Source of the DNA: Prunella strophiata
Taxonomy: Eukaryota; Chordata; Aves; Passeriformes; Prunellidae
Direction of reading: 5' to 3'
Assembly: GCA_036583965.1 (NCBI GenBank)
Contig: JAZBQD010000063.1
Span: forward strand, 1 to 64,000
Length of the DNA: 64,000 nt
Shown here: positions 1-12,145 of the stretch, in pieces
Layout: each line of letters begins with the position of its first letter
How positions within the stretch are numbered: position 1 is the first letter of the stretch
Translations under genes and position numbers: made by a program
The notes under the pieces: model-generated
What the model saw: only the letters and a program-made list of their open reading frames with translations
The model's database searches: none
Told to the model about the DNA's origin: nothing

Positions 1-2
1 AC

Positions 3-410
3 GCTCAAGCAGTCCTGGCTAGGCAGAACAGCTCAGCAGCGTGGATAACACCACAACAAAAGCTCTGCAAAGCCCTGTTTACAATCAATTTTCTGAATCG
101 TTTTTTTGAAAACATGAGTCCCCCAGTAATAAGACACTTCCACAGTAACAATCGATTTAAGTTATCACAGCGTCCACCAGTCCTCATTAAGGACCCAGAA
201 ACTTGGGAAACCAAGGGTCCTTATGAGCTCGTGACCTGGGGACGTGGCTACGCGTGTGTGTCCACCCCCACAGGTCCACGATGGATACCCCACAAGTGGG
301 TAAAACCTTTCGTCCCCAAAAATCCAGCTCCAACAGGTGGGGATGAAAAACAAGCAGCCGTTGCTTCAAAGAGAAGATGCCGCCGGGAAGAAGAGGAAGA
401 ATCTTCCTGA
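3..410 (+). pseudogene. ERVK-1 integrase C-terminal part
   Basis: One open frame runs from the window edge to a TGA at 408-410. It holds the end of the catalytic core (TPQQKLCKALFTINFLNRF) and the C-terminal DNA-binding domain with the beta/alpharetroviral signature VTWGRGYACVSTP followed by GPRWIP. The catalytic DDE residues lie off the left edge. It ends in an acidic-basic tail. The same domain recurs in ERVK-2 at 53821-54040. It is a truncated endogenous copy. Confidence 0.85.
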
Positions 411-517
411 AAGGATCTGGTCAGGTTCCGGCAGACCCCTGACTTCTAATGTGTTTTATAAAAAAATTGTTTGTTTTTCCTTGTAGAAAAGAAATCTACC
501 TCATACCTAACCTCACG

Positions 518-841
518 ATGAGCCCTATCCGAGTTGTCGTCTTGTTAGCACTGAGCAGTCTGACCGCTGCGTGAATTGGCCCTCAGTCAGGCCAAAACAT
601 CTGGGTGGCCCTGGCACAGATGCTCCAACACAAGTGCCAGGAATTTGAAGGACTTTGCTGCTTAAACCTAACATTGAAAGCACCCAGCGTCCACGTGGCC
701 CTCCGAGAAATGAAAAACCTGATCGGACAAGTCGAACAGGAATCTGAAGACTGGTTCAGCGGACTGCTCAAGGACTGGGGACTCTCGGGGTGGTGGGCTT
801 TATCAGAAATAGGCGAACGCCTTTTTCTTCAATTTGTATAA
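518..841 (+). pseudogene. ERVK-1 env, internally deleted
   Basis: A signal-peptide-like leader starting at ATG 518 (VVVLLALSSL) is followed by a TGA at 572. The same frame continues with a few surface-subunit residues (NIWVALAQ) and then jumps into the transmembrane subunit, with a CX6CC motif (C QEFEGL CC), an ectodomain helix and GLLKDWGL. Nearly all of the surface subunit, the fusion peptide and the start of the transmembrane subunit are missing. The membrane anchor is also degraded. Confidence 0.75.
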
Positions 842-857
842 ACAGAAAAGGGTGAGG

Positions 858-1182
858 TGTTGTATTGCACTGTCCCATGGGGTGTCCCATTCTTCCCCTT
901 TCCCCCCCCCCCAGGCCCTGGTGGGTGGTGGCTAATCCCGGGTTCACCCCTCCCCTTGCCCCCTCCCCCCTTGTATCCCATTGGCTGCGGTCCCCTTCCT
1001 CCGCCTCCCTTCCCCTGACCTTAAAACCACCTGGACAGGTGAGCTGGCTCTCTTTTCCCCTCCTGGGAAGCACTGGGATATCTGGTGGCTCCTACCAAGG
1101 AAATAAAGCTGGACTACGTTCCCGAGAGGAAAAGAGTGCCTTTCGTCTCTTGCTTTTGTCCCATGTGAGATTGACCAGGGCA
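858..1182 (+). mobile_element. ERVK-1 3' LTR
   Basis: It follows a purine-rich tract (AGAAAAGGGTGAGG) and begins TGTTGTATTG. It contains a CCAT-rich C-rich promoter, a TTAAAA TATA-like box near 1019 and AATAAA at 1102-1107, and it ends CCAGGGCA. The right edge is placed by the CA terminus only. Confidence 0.65.
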
Positions 1183-1229
1183 GAGGTCCAAAGCTAGCCG
1201 GATCGGACTGGACCTAGCCTCTCAAGTCA

Positions 1230-2038
1230 AACTCACATCCACATTCACACAGATGCAGAGAGAGATGGAGAGAAACATGGACAGATAGATGCATGCATGC
1301 ACAGATGCAGAGGAAGAGCAACTGAGAGACGCTCACCCAGGTAAACATGGAGGAAGACAGATGCAGGCATGCACAGACACAGAGAGAAACAGGTAGAGAC
1401 AGGTGCATGCATACACTGATGCAGAGGAAGAAAGACAAAGGCATAAGCAAAGAGGAAGGAAGAGAAAAAGAGAGAGGTGCATACACACACAGATGGGTGT
1501 GCATATAGACAGGGAAGAAGAGACAGATGCATGTGCAGTTGCAGAGGAAGAGACATGCAGAGACATGCACATGTTCAAACACAGAGAAAGAAAGAGGCAT
1601 GTGTGGATAGGAGGGGAGAGACACGAACACGTACACATACGTATGAGCACAGACATAAAGGAGGAGAGATTGGTGTGCAGATGCAGAGAAAGAAAGACAT
1701 TCAGAGATGCATGCATAGATGCAGAGAGAGACAGATGTGCACACATAGGTGCAGAATTGGGGGAGAGATGCATGTACAAGAGGCACCGGTGAAGAGTCAG
1801 AGATGTGCATACAGGAACAAAGATACACACATGCACAGATGCATAGGAAGAGTGACTTAAGAGATGCTTGTGCAGACAAATGCAGAAGGGGGAGACAGTT
1901 GAAGGCATATACAGACAGGCAGACAGTGAGGCACAGACGTGTACAGATGCAGAGTAAGAGAGAAACAGAGATGTGTGTGCACACAGACACAGTAAGAGAG
2001 AAACAGAGATGTGTGTGCACACAGACACAGAGGAATTG
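1230..2038. repeat. AG-rich minisatellite, first block
   Basis: Degenerate tandem units built on CACAGATGCAGAGGAAGAGA with ATGCATGC and CACACA variants. The unit length drifts at roughly 30-45 bp. The minus strand gives a long open frame (to 2020) rich in Cys, His, Leu and Ser that is only a by-product of the repeat. The block continues after the LTR at 2039-3087. Confidence 0.85.
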
Positions 2039-3087
2039 TGTCTTGGGGATGGTTTATTATGCCATCCCATTTTTGGGGTCCTTGATCTGTTTTGTTTTGT
2101 GCCCAGGGGTGGTGGCTATCCCTACCCCACCCTCCATCCTCCCTGGCTCCGGGGCTTTTGCGATGAAAGGAAGCTGAGCTGGGGTTTCCAGGGGGGCAGT
2201 TGGGGGCAGGGTGGGAGGCAGCCCTTCCCTTTTCGGCTGTTCAACTGGACACACGCGGCCGGTATCTCTGACCAGGTATCCCGCTGTTTCTGAGAGTTTT
2301 GCCTTTTTTTTTTTTTTCTTCGGCAGTGTGACTGGGCTTCTTTTGCTGCTCTGCTGTTGGAAAGCCCAGAGCCAGTGCGTGCCCCACCAGGACCCAGGAC
2401 TGCCCTTGTTTCCCACTGGGGGGTTGCCCCCACCCTCCACACAGCCCGGATCCGAAGGACAAGCCAGTGCCAGTAAAAACATCCCAAAGAGCCTTTTACT
2501 GCATTCGGGAGATGGACTGCTACTGCCCAACCCCCACCGTACCTCCGCCATTACTGCAGGGTTGTGCTACACTGTAGCTTTTCACCCTCTGCCTGCCGGG
2601 AGGTCCTGCCATTCCAGCTTCCTGCTTCCGAGAGTCCTGCTGGGGCACCGGGGTCGGCTGCCCCTGAAGAGCTTGTAAAGCAAGCCCTTTTTCCATCCCT
2701 TCCCATCTTGGTCAAGCCACCATTACCATGTGGTCCCCGAACTCGCACCAGGGTGCCTCCTGCAGCCGTGGGGGAATCATCGCACCTGCCCTGCCCACTG
2801 GGAGCCACCAGCGCCCCTGCCAGCTGTGACCAAATCTACACCAAAGGGGAAAGTGCCTGCAGCCAAAAAAGCTGTTATTGAGTTTCTGGTTCTATTTGTT
2901 GTCACTACCATTGTTGTTTGCCTTGTTATACATACTAGTAAAGAACTGGCATTCCTTTTCCCATATCTTTGCCTGAAAGCCCCTTAATTTCAAAATTATG
3001 GTAATTCAGAGGGAAAGAGATAATATTTTCCATTCCAAGGGAGGCTCCTGCCTTCTTTAGCAGACACCTGTCTTTCAAACCAAGACA
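2039..3087 (+). mobile_element. Solo LTR (A/B type) inside the minisatellite
   Basis: It starts TGTCTTGGGG and ends AACCAAGACA, so its tips are inverted repeats. The flanks are AATTG and AATAG (4 of 5), a probable 5-bp target duplication. The first 290 bp resemble LTR family A (25017, 45770) and the rest resembles family B (10229, 47317). Open frames inside are spurious. Confidence 0.8.
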
Positions 3088-3440
3088 AATAGAAACATGA
3101 GAAACAGGAGAAGAAGACAGAGACATGCATGCACACATACACAGACTGGAGCACACAGATGCAAAGAGAAAAAGGAAGGCATACACACAGATGCAGAGGA
3201 ATAGAGACAGAAGCGCATGCACACAAATGCAGAGATGTGCACATGCTCAGAAAGACAGATCAACTGTGGCATACATGGACAGATTTAGTAGAAGAAAGAC
3301 GTAGACACCTTCATATGCGTAGATAAAGAAGCAACTGCACATAGATGAGGTGGAAGAGAGATGCACACAGACACAAAGACATGCACAGAGGCAGAGGTGG
3401 AGAGAAAGATATCCATGTTCAGAGAGACGCATATGGTAAC
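3088..3440. repeat. AG-rich minisatellite, second block
   Basis: Same unit as 1230-2038 (ACAGATGCAGAGGAATAGAGAC). It is separated from the first block by the solo LTR and from the third by a CR1. Confidence 0.85.
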
Positions 3441-6024
3441 CCTTTATGTTAGGGAGTGTCTTCATTATCTGGAGCTTGATAATGGTGCCAGTGGAGTTGA
3501 GTGTTTATGGGTAAGAATCTGGGGGAAGGCCAACAAGGCAAATATCCTGGTGAGAGTTTGTTATATACCATCCATCCAACCAGGATGAAAAGGCAAACAA
3601 AATATTCTATAAGCAACTGGGAGAAGTCTCACAATTGCTTGCTGTCCTTTGTTCTCATGGGGGGCTTCAACTTACCAGATGTCTGCTGGAAATGCAACAC
3701 AGCTGAGAGAACAGTCCAGGAGGTTCCTAGAGTGTGTGAAAGAGAACTTCCTGACACAGCTGGTGAGGGAGCCAATCAGTGGAGATGCCCCACTGGACCT
3801 GTTGTTTGTGAACAAGAAGGACTGGTTGGTGATGTGATGGTCAGACACCATCTTGAGCAGAACAATCACAAAATTATTGTTTTCAGTTCTCAGAGAAGTA
3901 AGGAGGGGGGGTCATCAGAGCTGCCATGATGAGCTTCCAAAGGGCACGCTTTGGCCTGTTTAGAAGACTGGTTGAAAGAGTCCCTTGGGAGGCTGGACAC
4001 ACTCCAAGAAGGAACTCTTAAAGATACAGGAGCAGACCCTCCCCATGTGCCCAAAGACAAGCAGGTGGGGAAGAAGACGGGCCTGGCAGAACAGAGAGCT
4101 TTTGCTGGAACTCAGGGAGAAAAAGAGTTTATCACCTCTGGAGAAAGGAGCAGGCAGTTCAAGAGGACTACAAGGCTGTAATTAAAAAATTAAGAGCCAA
4201 AACACAACTAGAACTTAATCTGGCTTTTGCTGTAAAAGACAACAAAAAGTATTTCTACAAATATATCAGCAACAAAAGCAGGGCCAAGGAGAATATCCAT
4301 CCTTTACTGGATGGGAGGGGAAACAGTGACAAAGGATGAGAAAAAGGCTGAGGTACTTAATGCCTTCTTTACCTCAGTCTTAAATAGTAAAACTAGTAGT
4401 CTTCAAGGTACGCACACCTGAGTTGCAAGAAAGAGATGGGGGACAGAATGAAGTCCCCATAATCCAGGAGGGAATGATCGGTGACTTGCTATACTACTTA
4501 GACCCACACAAGTCCATGGGGCCTGATGGGATCCACCTGAGAGTACTGAGGGAGCTGGCGGAAGTGCTCACTAAGCCACTTTCAATAATTTACCAGCAGT
4601 CCTGGTCAACTAGGGAGGTCCCAGGTGACTAGAATTTAGCAAATGTGATATCTATCTGTAAGAAGAGGCAGAAGGAGAATCTGGGGAACAACAGGCCTGT
4701 CAGCCTGACCTTAGTGCTGGGGAAGGTTATGGAACAGATCATCTTGAGTTGCTATCATTCAACAGCTGCAGGACAACCAGGGGATCAGGCCCAAGCAGCA
4801 TGGATTTAGGAAAGGCAGGTCCTGCTTGACTAACCTGATCTCCTATGACAGTGACCTGCTTAGTGGATGAAGAAAAAGGCTGTGGGTGTTATCCACCTAG
4901 ATTTTAGTAAAGATTTGAAGCAGTCTCCTAAATCATTCTCATGGGGTAACTGGCTTCCCGTGGAGTGGAGGTGTGTACTCTTTGCTAGGTAAAAAACTGG
5001 CTGGATGGCTGGGCCCACAGTGGTGGTGAATGGAGTTACATACAGTTGACAGCCGGTTACAAATGGTGATCTCCAGGGCTCAGTATTTGGGCCAGATCCT
5101 ATTTAATAGCTTCATCAATGACCTGGACAAAGGGATCAAGTGCACCCTCAGTAAGTTTGCAGATGACACCAAGTTCGGTGGGAATGTCGATCTGCTTGAG
5201 GGTAGGAAGGCTCTGCAGAGGGATCTGGACAGGCTGGATTGATGGGCTGAGGCCAATCGTATGACGTTCAACAAGGCCAAATGCCAGGTCCTGCACTTGG
5301 GTCACAACAACCCCATGCAGCCCTACAGGCTTGGGGAAAAGTGGCTGGAAAACTGCCTGGAGAAAAAGGATCTGGGAGTGATGGTTGACAGCAGCTGAAT
5401 ATGAGCCAACAGTGCACCCAGGTGGCAAAGGCCAATGTCATCCTAGTTTGTATCAGAAAGAGTGTAGCCAGCAGGCTGAGGGAAATGATTGTCTCCCTGT
5501 ACTCAGCACTGATGAGGCCACACCTCAAATACTGTGTTCTGACTTTTGCCCCTCTCTACAAGAAAGGCATTGAGCATGTCCAAAGAAGGGCAATGAAGCT
5601 GGTGAAAGGTTTGGAGCACAAATCTATGAAAATTGCCTGAGAGAATTTGGGTTGTTTAGCCTGAAGAAATGGAGGCTATGGGAAGACCTTATTGCTTTGT
5701 ACAACTACCTGGAAGGCGGTTGTAGTGAAGTGGGTGTCAGTCTCTTCTCCCAGGTAACAATTGACAGTGCAATTGGAAATGGCCCCAAGTTGTGCCAGGG
5801 GAGGTTTAGATTAGATATTAGGAAAAAATTCTTCACAGAAGGGGTTTTCAAGCATTGGAACAGGCTGCCCAGGGAAGTGGTAGAGTCACCATCCCTGGAA
5901 GTTTTTAAAAAAATGTGTGGATATGGCACTTGAGGACATGTTTTAGTGGCGAACATAATGGTGGTGGTCGATTGAGGGCTGGACTCAATGATCTTAGAGG
6001 TGTTTTCCAACCTTAATGATTCTA
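3441..6024 (+). mobile_element. CR1 LINE, 5'-truncated ORF2
   Basis: Decayed ORF2 begins in the endonuclease (about 3480-3900). The reverse transcriptase is at about 4490-5270, with the FADD catalytic motif in SKFADDTK near 5152-5175. The conserved tail follows with [16 protein letters not shown] and [22 protein letters not shown] near 5800-5870. It ends with the CR1 3' motif CCTTAATGATTCTATGA at about 6012-6028. Many stops and frameshifts are present. It sits inside the minisatellite. Confidence 0.9.
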
Positions 6025-6176
6025 TGAGTGTTGACTGAGATGCAGAGAGAAATGAGCACAGACACAGAAGAAGAGAGAGAGAGACAAGCAGAATGAGACA
6101 GAAAGACGCATACAGATGCAGTGGAAGAGAGAGAATGGTTCGGGTACACAGAGGGGGAGGGAGAGAGACAGAGAGA
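6025..6176. repeat. AG-rich minisatellite, third block
   Basis: Same unit as the earlier blocks. It ends abruptly where ERVL pol starts. Confidence 0.75.
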
Positions 6177-6597
6177 TGGAGTCAAAGGCAGCCAAGTGGT
6201 ATGTTCCAGTTGACATTGTCAGCGCATTTTTCTCAATCCCTTTGGGAGAAGAATGCAGACAACAGTTTGCTTTCACATGGAAGGGTGTCAAATATACTGG
6301 GAATCAACTGCCCCATACATGGGTGGAAACACAGTCCTGACATTTGTCATGAACTAATCCCAACTGCACTGGAACAGGGTGATGACACTGAAGATGTACA
6401 ATGCATCCATGACATGATCATGTGGGGCAACAAAGTAGAAGTGTTTTGGAAAGAAAGAAAACATAATATAGATTTTTCTGAAAGGTGATTTCATCATAAA
6501 AATAAGTAAGGTCAAGGGACATACACAGGAGATCCAGTTTGTGGGAATAAAATGGCAGGGTGGATGTCATCATGTCCCTATGGATGAGATCAACAAA
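6177..6597 (+). pseudogene. ERVL-2 reverse transcriptase fragment
   Basis: The frame starting MESKAAKWYVPVDI is the RT palm of an avian ERVL, with AFFSIPLGEECRQQFAFTWKGV. The YxDD catalytic position near 6401 reads CIHD, so the first aspartate is lost. It breaks off at a CR1 insertion and resumes at 8776. Confidence 0.8.
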
Positions 6598-8701
6598 AAT
6601 AACAGAACGGGAACACTTAGGTCGAGGGCTACAAGGCTTTTCAGAAGAGATAGGCTTGGAAGGAGGGGCAGGGGTGCTGCCATCTGTGTTAAGGAATGGA
6701 TAGATTTGAAGATCTGCCTCTGAGAAACAGCTACAAACAGGCTGAGAGCCTGTGTGCAAGAGCTCTCCATCTCCCTATATAAGAAATCAAGCAGGAGAGG
6801 TAGAAAACCTGCATGGCTGAGCAAGCATTTGCTCCTCAAACTGAGGAGTAAGAAGGAAATGCACACCAGTGGAAGCAGGGACAGGTGGCCTGGGGAGAGT
6901 ACAGGGAGACGGTTCGGATATGTAGGGATGAAGTCAGGAAAGCCAAGGCACAGATGAAACAGAACTTGGCAAGGAATGTGAAGAATAAAAGAAGGGATCC
7001 TGTAAGTACACAGGTCAGAAAAGAAAGGCCAAGGAGAGTGCACTCCCCAGATAAACGAGAAAGGAGAACTGGTAACAACAGATATGGAGAAGGCTGAGGT
7101 ACTCAATGAGTTCTTTGCCTCAGAAGTCAGGTTTCTCATGTCTCTCAAGTTCCTGAACCTCTAAGTGAGTGTTGGAGGAGGGAAATGCCTCCTACTGTAA
7201 GCAAAGAGCAGATTCACAACCATTTGATGAAACTGAATAGCCACAAGTCTATGGGGACTGATGAGATGCATCCCAGGGTCCTGAGGGAACTGCCCCATGT
7301 TGTTGCCAAGCCACTCTCCATCACATTTGAAAAGCCATGATGGTCAGGCAAAGTCCCCAGTGACTGGAAAAAGGGAAACATTCCTCCCATTTTTAAAAAG
7401 GGGAAAAAGGAAGACTGGGGGAACTACAGACCAGTGAGTCTCACCTCTGTGCCTGGAAAGATCATGGAGCAGACCTTCATGGAAGCAATGTTAAGGCACA
7501 TGCAAGAGAAGGAGGTGGTCCGAGACAGCCAGCACAGCTTCACTAAAGGCAAATCTTGCCTGACCAGTCAGGTGGCCTTCTGTGATGGAGTGACTGCAAC
7601 AGTTGACAAGGAAAGACGGACCAATGTCATCTACCTAGAGTTCTTTAAGGCTTTCAGCATGGTCCCACACAACATCCTTGTCTACAAATTGGAGAGACAT
7701 GGGTTCAATGTATGGACTATTCAGTGGATAAGGAATTGGTTGGATGGATACAGACAGAGAGTTGTAGTCAACATCTCTATGTCCAGGTGGAGTCTGGTGA
7801 TGAGTGATGTCCCTCAGGGCTTTGTCAGTGCTCTTTAATATCTCTATCAATGACAGAGAGTGGGATTGAGTGCACCCTCAGCAAGTTTGCAGATGACACC
7901 AAGCTGAGCAGTGCAGCTGACATGACAGAAGGAAGGGATGCCAGCTATAGGAACCTGGACAAGCTTGAGAATTATGCCCATGAGAATCTCATGAGGTTTA
8001 AGTTCAAGTGCAAGGTGATGCACATGGGTTGGGGCATCCCAAACATGAGTACAGACTGAAAGAACTCATTGAGAGCAGCCCTATGGAGAAGGACTTGGGG
8101 GTTCCAGTTGATGAAAAGCTGGACATGAGCCAACAGTGTGTACTTGTAGCCCAGAAGGCCAACCTCATACTGGGCTGTATCAAAAGAGGTGTGACCAGCA
8201 GGTTGAGGGAGGTGATTTTCCCCCTCTACTCTGCCCTTGTTAGACCCCACCTGGAGTACTGCATCCAGCTCTGGGGTTCTCAGAACACAAGAAACATACT
8301 CCTGTTAGAGCAGGTCAGAGGAGGGCCAGGAAGGCGATCAAAAGGCTGGAACACCTCTCCTACAAAGACATACTTAGAGACCTGGGGCACTTCAGCCTGG
8401 AGAAGAGAAGGCTCCATGAAGACCTAATTGCGGCCTTCCAGTATCTGAGGGGAGCCTACAAGAGGGCTGGAGAGGGATTTTTTACATAGGCAGATAGTGA
8501 TAGGACAAGGTGGGATGTTTTTAGACTAAAAGAGGAGAGATTTAGATCAGATGTTAGGAAAAAGCTCTTTACATAGAAGGTAGTGAGGCATTGGAAGAGG
8601 TTACTCAGAGAAGTTGTGGATGTCCCATCCCTGGAGGTGTTCAAAGCCAGGTTGAATCAGGGCCTGAGCAGCCTGATCTAGTGGGTGGCATCGTTGCCCA
8701 T

Positions 8702-8747
<46 letters not shown>

Positions 8748-8775
8748 TTGTAACTAGATGTCTATGATTTTATAC
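6598..8775 (+). mobile_element. CR1 LINE inserted in ERVL-2
   Basis: It contains a decayed endonuclease end, then RT with SKFADDTK near 7885-7905, then the 3' region with LEYCIQLWG and the HWKR/VDVPSLEVF-like tail. It ends beyond a 45-base G run in a decayed CR1 terminus (TCTATGATTTTATA). ERVL pol flanks both sides, so the CR1 is the younger element. It differs in sequence from the CR1 at 3441 and is probably another subfamily. Confidence 0.85.
8702..8746. repeat. 45-base G homopolymer
   Basis: Uninterrupted G run at the place where CR1 3' ends normally carry a short G tract after CCCATGG. It is a candidate G-quadruplex and a likely sequencing or assembly trouble spot. Confidence 0.95.
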
Positions 8776-9349
8776 CAACTTTGTCTTTACCAGCTAACAA
8801 AAATGAAACACAGGCTTTCCTAGGGGTTCCAGAGAATGCATGTTTCAAGTTATAGCCAGCTTGTGAGCCCCTCTATTGAGTGACCCAGAAGAAGAAGTAT
8901 TTCGAGTGGGTTCTTGAGCAATAACAGGCCTTTGAGAAGATCAAACTGGAAATAGATTGTGCAGTAGCTCTTGGGCCTGTCCAGACAGAACCAGCCATGC
9001 AGAATATACTCTACACTGCAGCTGGTCTTACCTGGAGACTCTGGCAGAAGACATCAGGAGAAACTGGAGGTCAATCTCAAGGGTTTTGGAGCTGGGGTTA
9101 TTGAGGATCAAAAGCTAACTACACTCCAACTGAAAGAGGGATGCTAGTAGAGTATGAGGGGGTTCAAGTCACTTCAGAAGTTCTTGGTACAAAAGCATGT
9201 CTGCTCTTGGCACCACATTTGCCCATGCTACACTGGATGTTCAAAGGAAACATCCTTTCTATGCATCACGCAATTGATGCCACATGGACTAAGTAGTTAG
9301 TGTTGATGGTGCAACAAGCTCAAATGAGAAATCCCAACTGAACTAAGGG
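8776..9349 (+). pseudogene. ERVL-2 RT thumb and connection remnant
   Basis: It resumes with ETQAFLGV and continues with LYTAAGLTWRLWQKT-like sequence. It aligns by eye with 30220-30760 of the complete ERVL. Stops are frequent. Confidence 0.7.
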
Positions 9350-10006
9350 TTTAAAGGAATCAAAAGAGTTAAGAGTTTAGTTAGAAGGACAGAAGCAATA
9401 TATAATGATTAGGAGTCTAGCAAGAAGAGTAGAAGCATGTAGAAGGGTTAATTATTAGCAGATGGAGCTAGTTAGAATGTAGACAATATATCATTTGCTT
9501 GACTTTGTTGTATTTGTAGAAGCAGGATGGGAGGACTGGGTATTGTAAAAGATGAAGAAACCATGACTGCACCTGGGCCCCAAAACCAGCCAGAACCAGG
9601 CTGGGGAGCTTGGACTATGGCAAAGGGACTAGAGAGCCTGACAACATGGCAAGTGTAAAAAGGTTACTGTGAAGAAGATGTCCCTTCATCTCAGGAGACC
9701 ACTGACCCATTTTGAAACCCACCAACCCATTTTAAGTGGAGGACTGCACAAGCGTGAAAATACTTTGAACTCATTTTAATATATTTTAATACGAAGTGGA
9801 GGTAGGCAGGTTTAGGTACTGCATATGTATAGGCGTATTGGGTAATTATATGAATATGTAAGATTTTTGGGAATAAATAGAGAGCCAGAACTCTGAATTT
9901 TGCACACATCTTTGGGAGGCTATTCCCCGTGTGTCTGGTGCTGTAATAAACATACCACTTTCTAACTTTAATTAGTTGGAGAGTCCTTTCTGTGATTCAC
10001 AATCAC
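9350..10006 (+). mobile_element. Solo LTR in ERVL-2 (edges approximate)
   Basis: This non-coding block separates ERVL pol segments. It has AATAAA signals near 9872 and 9944 and ends TCACAATCACA. I could not fix a clean target duplication, so both edges are uncertain by some tens of bases. Confidence 0.5.
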
Positions 10007-10228
10007 ATAGGAATGCTGAAAGAGATGAAGACTGGCCAGAAGGCAGTGATTTTGGAGCATTTCCTGAGGAGGTGATATATGCCCAAGAGGCACAAACCAT
10101 ATAATAAGTTATCAGAAGATGAAAAGCATTATGCTCCATTTACTGATGAATCCTGTCATATTGTAGGCAACCATTAGAAGTGGAAAGTTACTGTGGGGAG
10201 TCCCACAAGAGAAGCTGGAGAAGGCAAG
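10007..10228 (+). pseudogene. ERVL-2 RNase H, first part
   Basis: It includes FTDESCHIVG, the first catalytic aspartate segment of RNase H. It is cut at 10228 by a solo LTR and resumes at 11137. Confidence 0.7.
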
Positions 10229-11136
10229 TGTTGGGGGTTGGGGTTTTTTTTCCTTTTCTTTCCTTGTTACTTGTGGAATTTTTTTTTTGCATTGAGTTGC
10301 TAAGAAGCACTGGTGGCTCTGTGCTTGAGATGGTGGGGAGGGGTTTTTTGGGAGTTTCTCGCAGGGGGGCAGATATACTGCGAGAATAGAGGCAGGTAAA
10401 AAGGTGAGGGCTGGAGAGTTGGGAACGCTCTCTCTCGCTCTGCTGGGCTTCGGAGGAGGACGGTCAGACTTGCTGCTTGGGGAAAGGAATTTGCTGCCAC
10501 CACCATAACCCAGCAGGAAACCTTTTTTCTACTGCTGGGCCCCGCATCCCCCTGCCCTGCCAGGACATCCCACAGGTTCCAGCTATTGCCATGGAGTTTC
10601 TGATACATCTCATCCACTGCCCCGGGATTTTCTGCTCATCCCTGCTGTTCCAGCCTGCTGCTTCCAAGAGTCCTGATAGGGGCACCGGGATTGGCTGCCC
10701 CAAAGATTGGTGAAGCCAAGCCTCTCTTACACCCCTTCCCATCTCGGCCGAGCCACCATTGCCACGTGCTCCCCGAGCCTGTGCCGGAGTGCCCCCTGCA
10801 GCCACATGGGGATCACCACACCTGCCCTGTCCACCAGGAGCCTGCCAGCACCCCTGCTGGCTGTGACTGTAACTACACTAAAGGGGAAAAGTGCCTGCAG
10901 CTGAAAAGGCTGTTACTGGGTTCCTGGTTCTGTTATTATTAATGCTCTAGTTGTTGTTGTTTTGTTTGCCTTGTTATACATACTAGTAAAGAACTGTTAC
11001 TCCTATTCCCATATCTTTTCCTGAGAGCCCCTTAATTTCAAAATTATAATAATTCGGAGGGAGGGGGTTTACATTCTCCATTCCAAGGGAGGCTTTCTGC
11101 CTTCCCTAGCAGACACCTGTCTTGTAAACCAAGACA
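10229..11136 (+). mobile_element. Solo LTR, family B
   Basis: It starts TGTTGGGGGT and ends AACCAAGACA. A perfect 5-bp duplication GCAAG flanks it at 10224-10228 and 11137-11141, and the RNase H frame is continuous across it. Related copies lie at 47317 (+), 49076 (-), 56117 (-) and 63195 (-). Confidence 0.92.
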
Positions 11137-11540
11137 GCAAGTTTGAAGAAGTGAAAACCATCCAGATGACTCTAGAGAACGGCGAATGAGAAAAGTGGGC
11201 ATTACTTTATTTCTATACTGACTCATGGATGGTGGCAAATCCAATGGAAGCAGGTCAACTGGCAGTGCAGAGGCAAACCCATATGGGATCCTGCACTGTG
11301 GGAAGTTATCACTCCCCAGGTAGAAAGCATTGCTTTAAAGGTACACCATGTAGATGCTCACGTGCCCAAGAACTGTGACACTGAAGAGCAACAAAACAAT
11401 GAAGAGGTAGAGAAGACTGTCAAAATTGAAGTAACTCAGATGGACTTAGATTGGGAGAATAAGGGGGAGTTATTTGTAGCTCAATGGGCCCACAAAACAT
11501 CAGGACACATAGGGAAAGAGGCAAGAAACACAGTGAGGTG
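11137..11540 (+). pseudogene. ERVL-2 RNase H end and integrase start
   Basis: It contains YTDSWMVANP and then VEKTVKIEVTQMDLDW. The integrase zinc region [13 protein letters not shown] follows. It is interrupted by a CR1 end at 11541. Confidence 0.75.
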
Positions 11541-11999
11541 CTGGAGTACGTCCAAAGAAGGACAATGAAGCTGGTGAACGGTCTAGAAAACAAGTCCTAT
11601 GAGGAGCAGCTGAGGGAACTAGAGTTGCTTAGTCTGGAGAAAAGGAGGCTCAGGGGAGATCTTATTGCTCTTTACAGCTATCTAAAAGAAGGATGTAGCC
11701 AGGTGGGCATCAGTCCCTTTTCCCAGGTAACAACTGACAAGACAATTGGAAATGGCCCCAAGCTGCACCGGGGGAGATTTAGTTGATATATTAGGGAAAA
11801 TTTCTTCACAGGAAGGGTTGACAAGCATTGGAACAGGCTTCCCAGGAAAGGGGTTGAGTAACCATCCCTGGAGGTATTTAAAAGATGTGTAGATGTGGCA
11901 CTTGGGGACATGGTTTAGTGGTGAACTTGACAGCGTTATATTAATGGTTGAACTCAATGATCTTAAAGGTCTTTTCTAACCTAAATGATTCTATGATTC
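11541..11999 (+). mobile_element. CR1 3' end
   Basis: It has the typical ORF2 tail ([36 protein letters not shown]) and the 3' UTR. It ends AACCTAAATGATTCTATGATT. It lies in ERVL-2 integrase. Confidence 0.9.
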
Positions 12000-12145
12000 C
12001 TATATCGAGATCACAAATGGCCCAGCTTAAAATGCAACATACAGATGGGCTTGTGTTTAAGTGATGGACCTGACCATGGAGGTCATCATGCAGGTCACCC
12101 ATGAATGTAAAATATGCCACAAGCAAGCCACACAAGTAGGTCAAA
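12000..12145 (+). pseudogene. ERVL-2 integrase zinc-finger remnant
   Basis: A short decayed stretch ending near CHKQATQVG. It bridges the CR1 insertion and the SINE. Confidence 0.5.

Noticed and set aside
1230..2038. CRISPR-like repetition
   Set aside because: Units are degenerate and contiguous, with no unique spacers, in a bird genome.
1214..2070. Long minus-strand open frames (268 and 245 codons) rich in Cys, His and Leu
   Set aside because: They follow the minisatellite unit and have no domain or gene context.
2211..2678. 155-codon plus-strand frame
   Set aside because: It lies entirely in a solo LTR and does not match other LTR copies as a protein.
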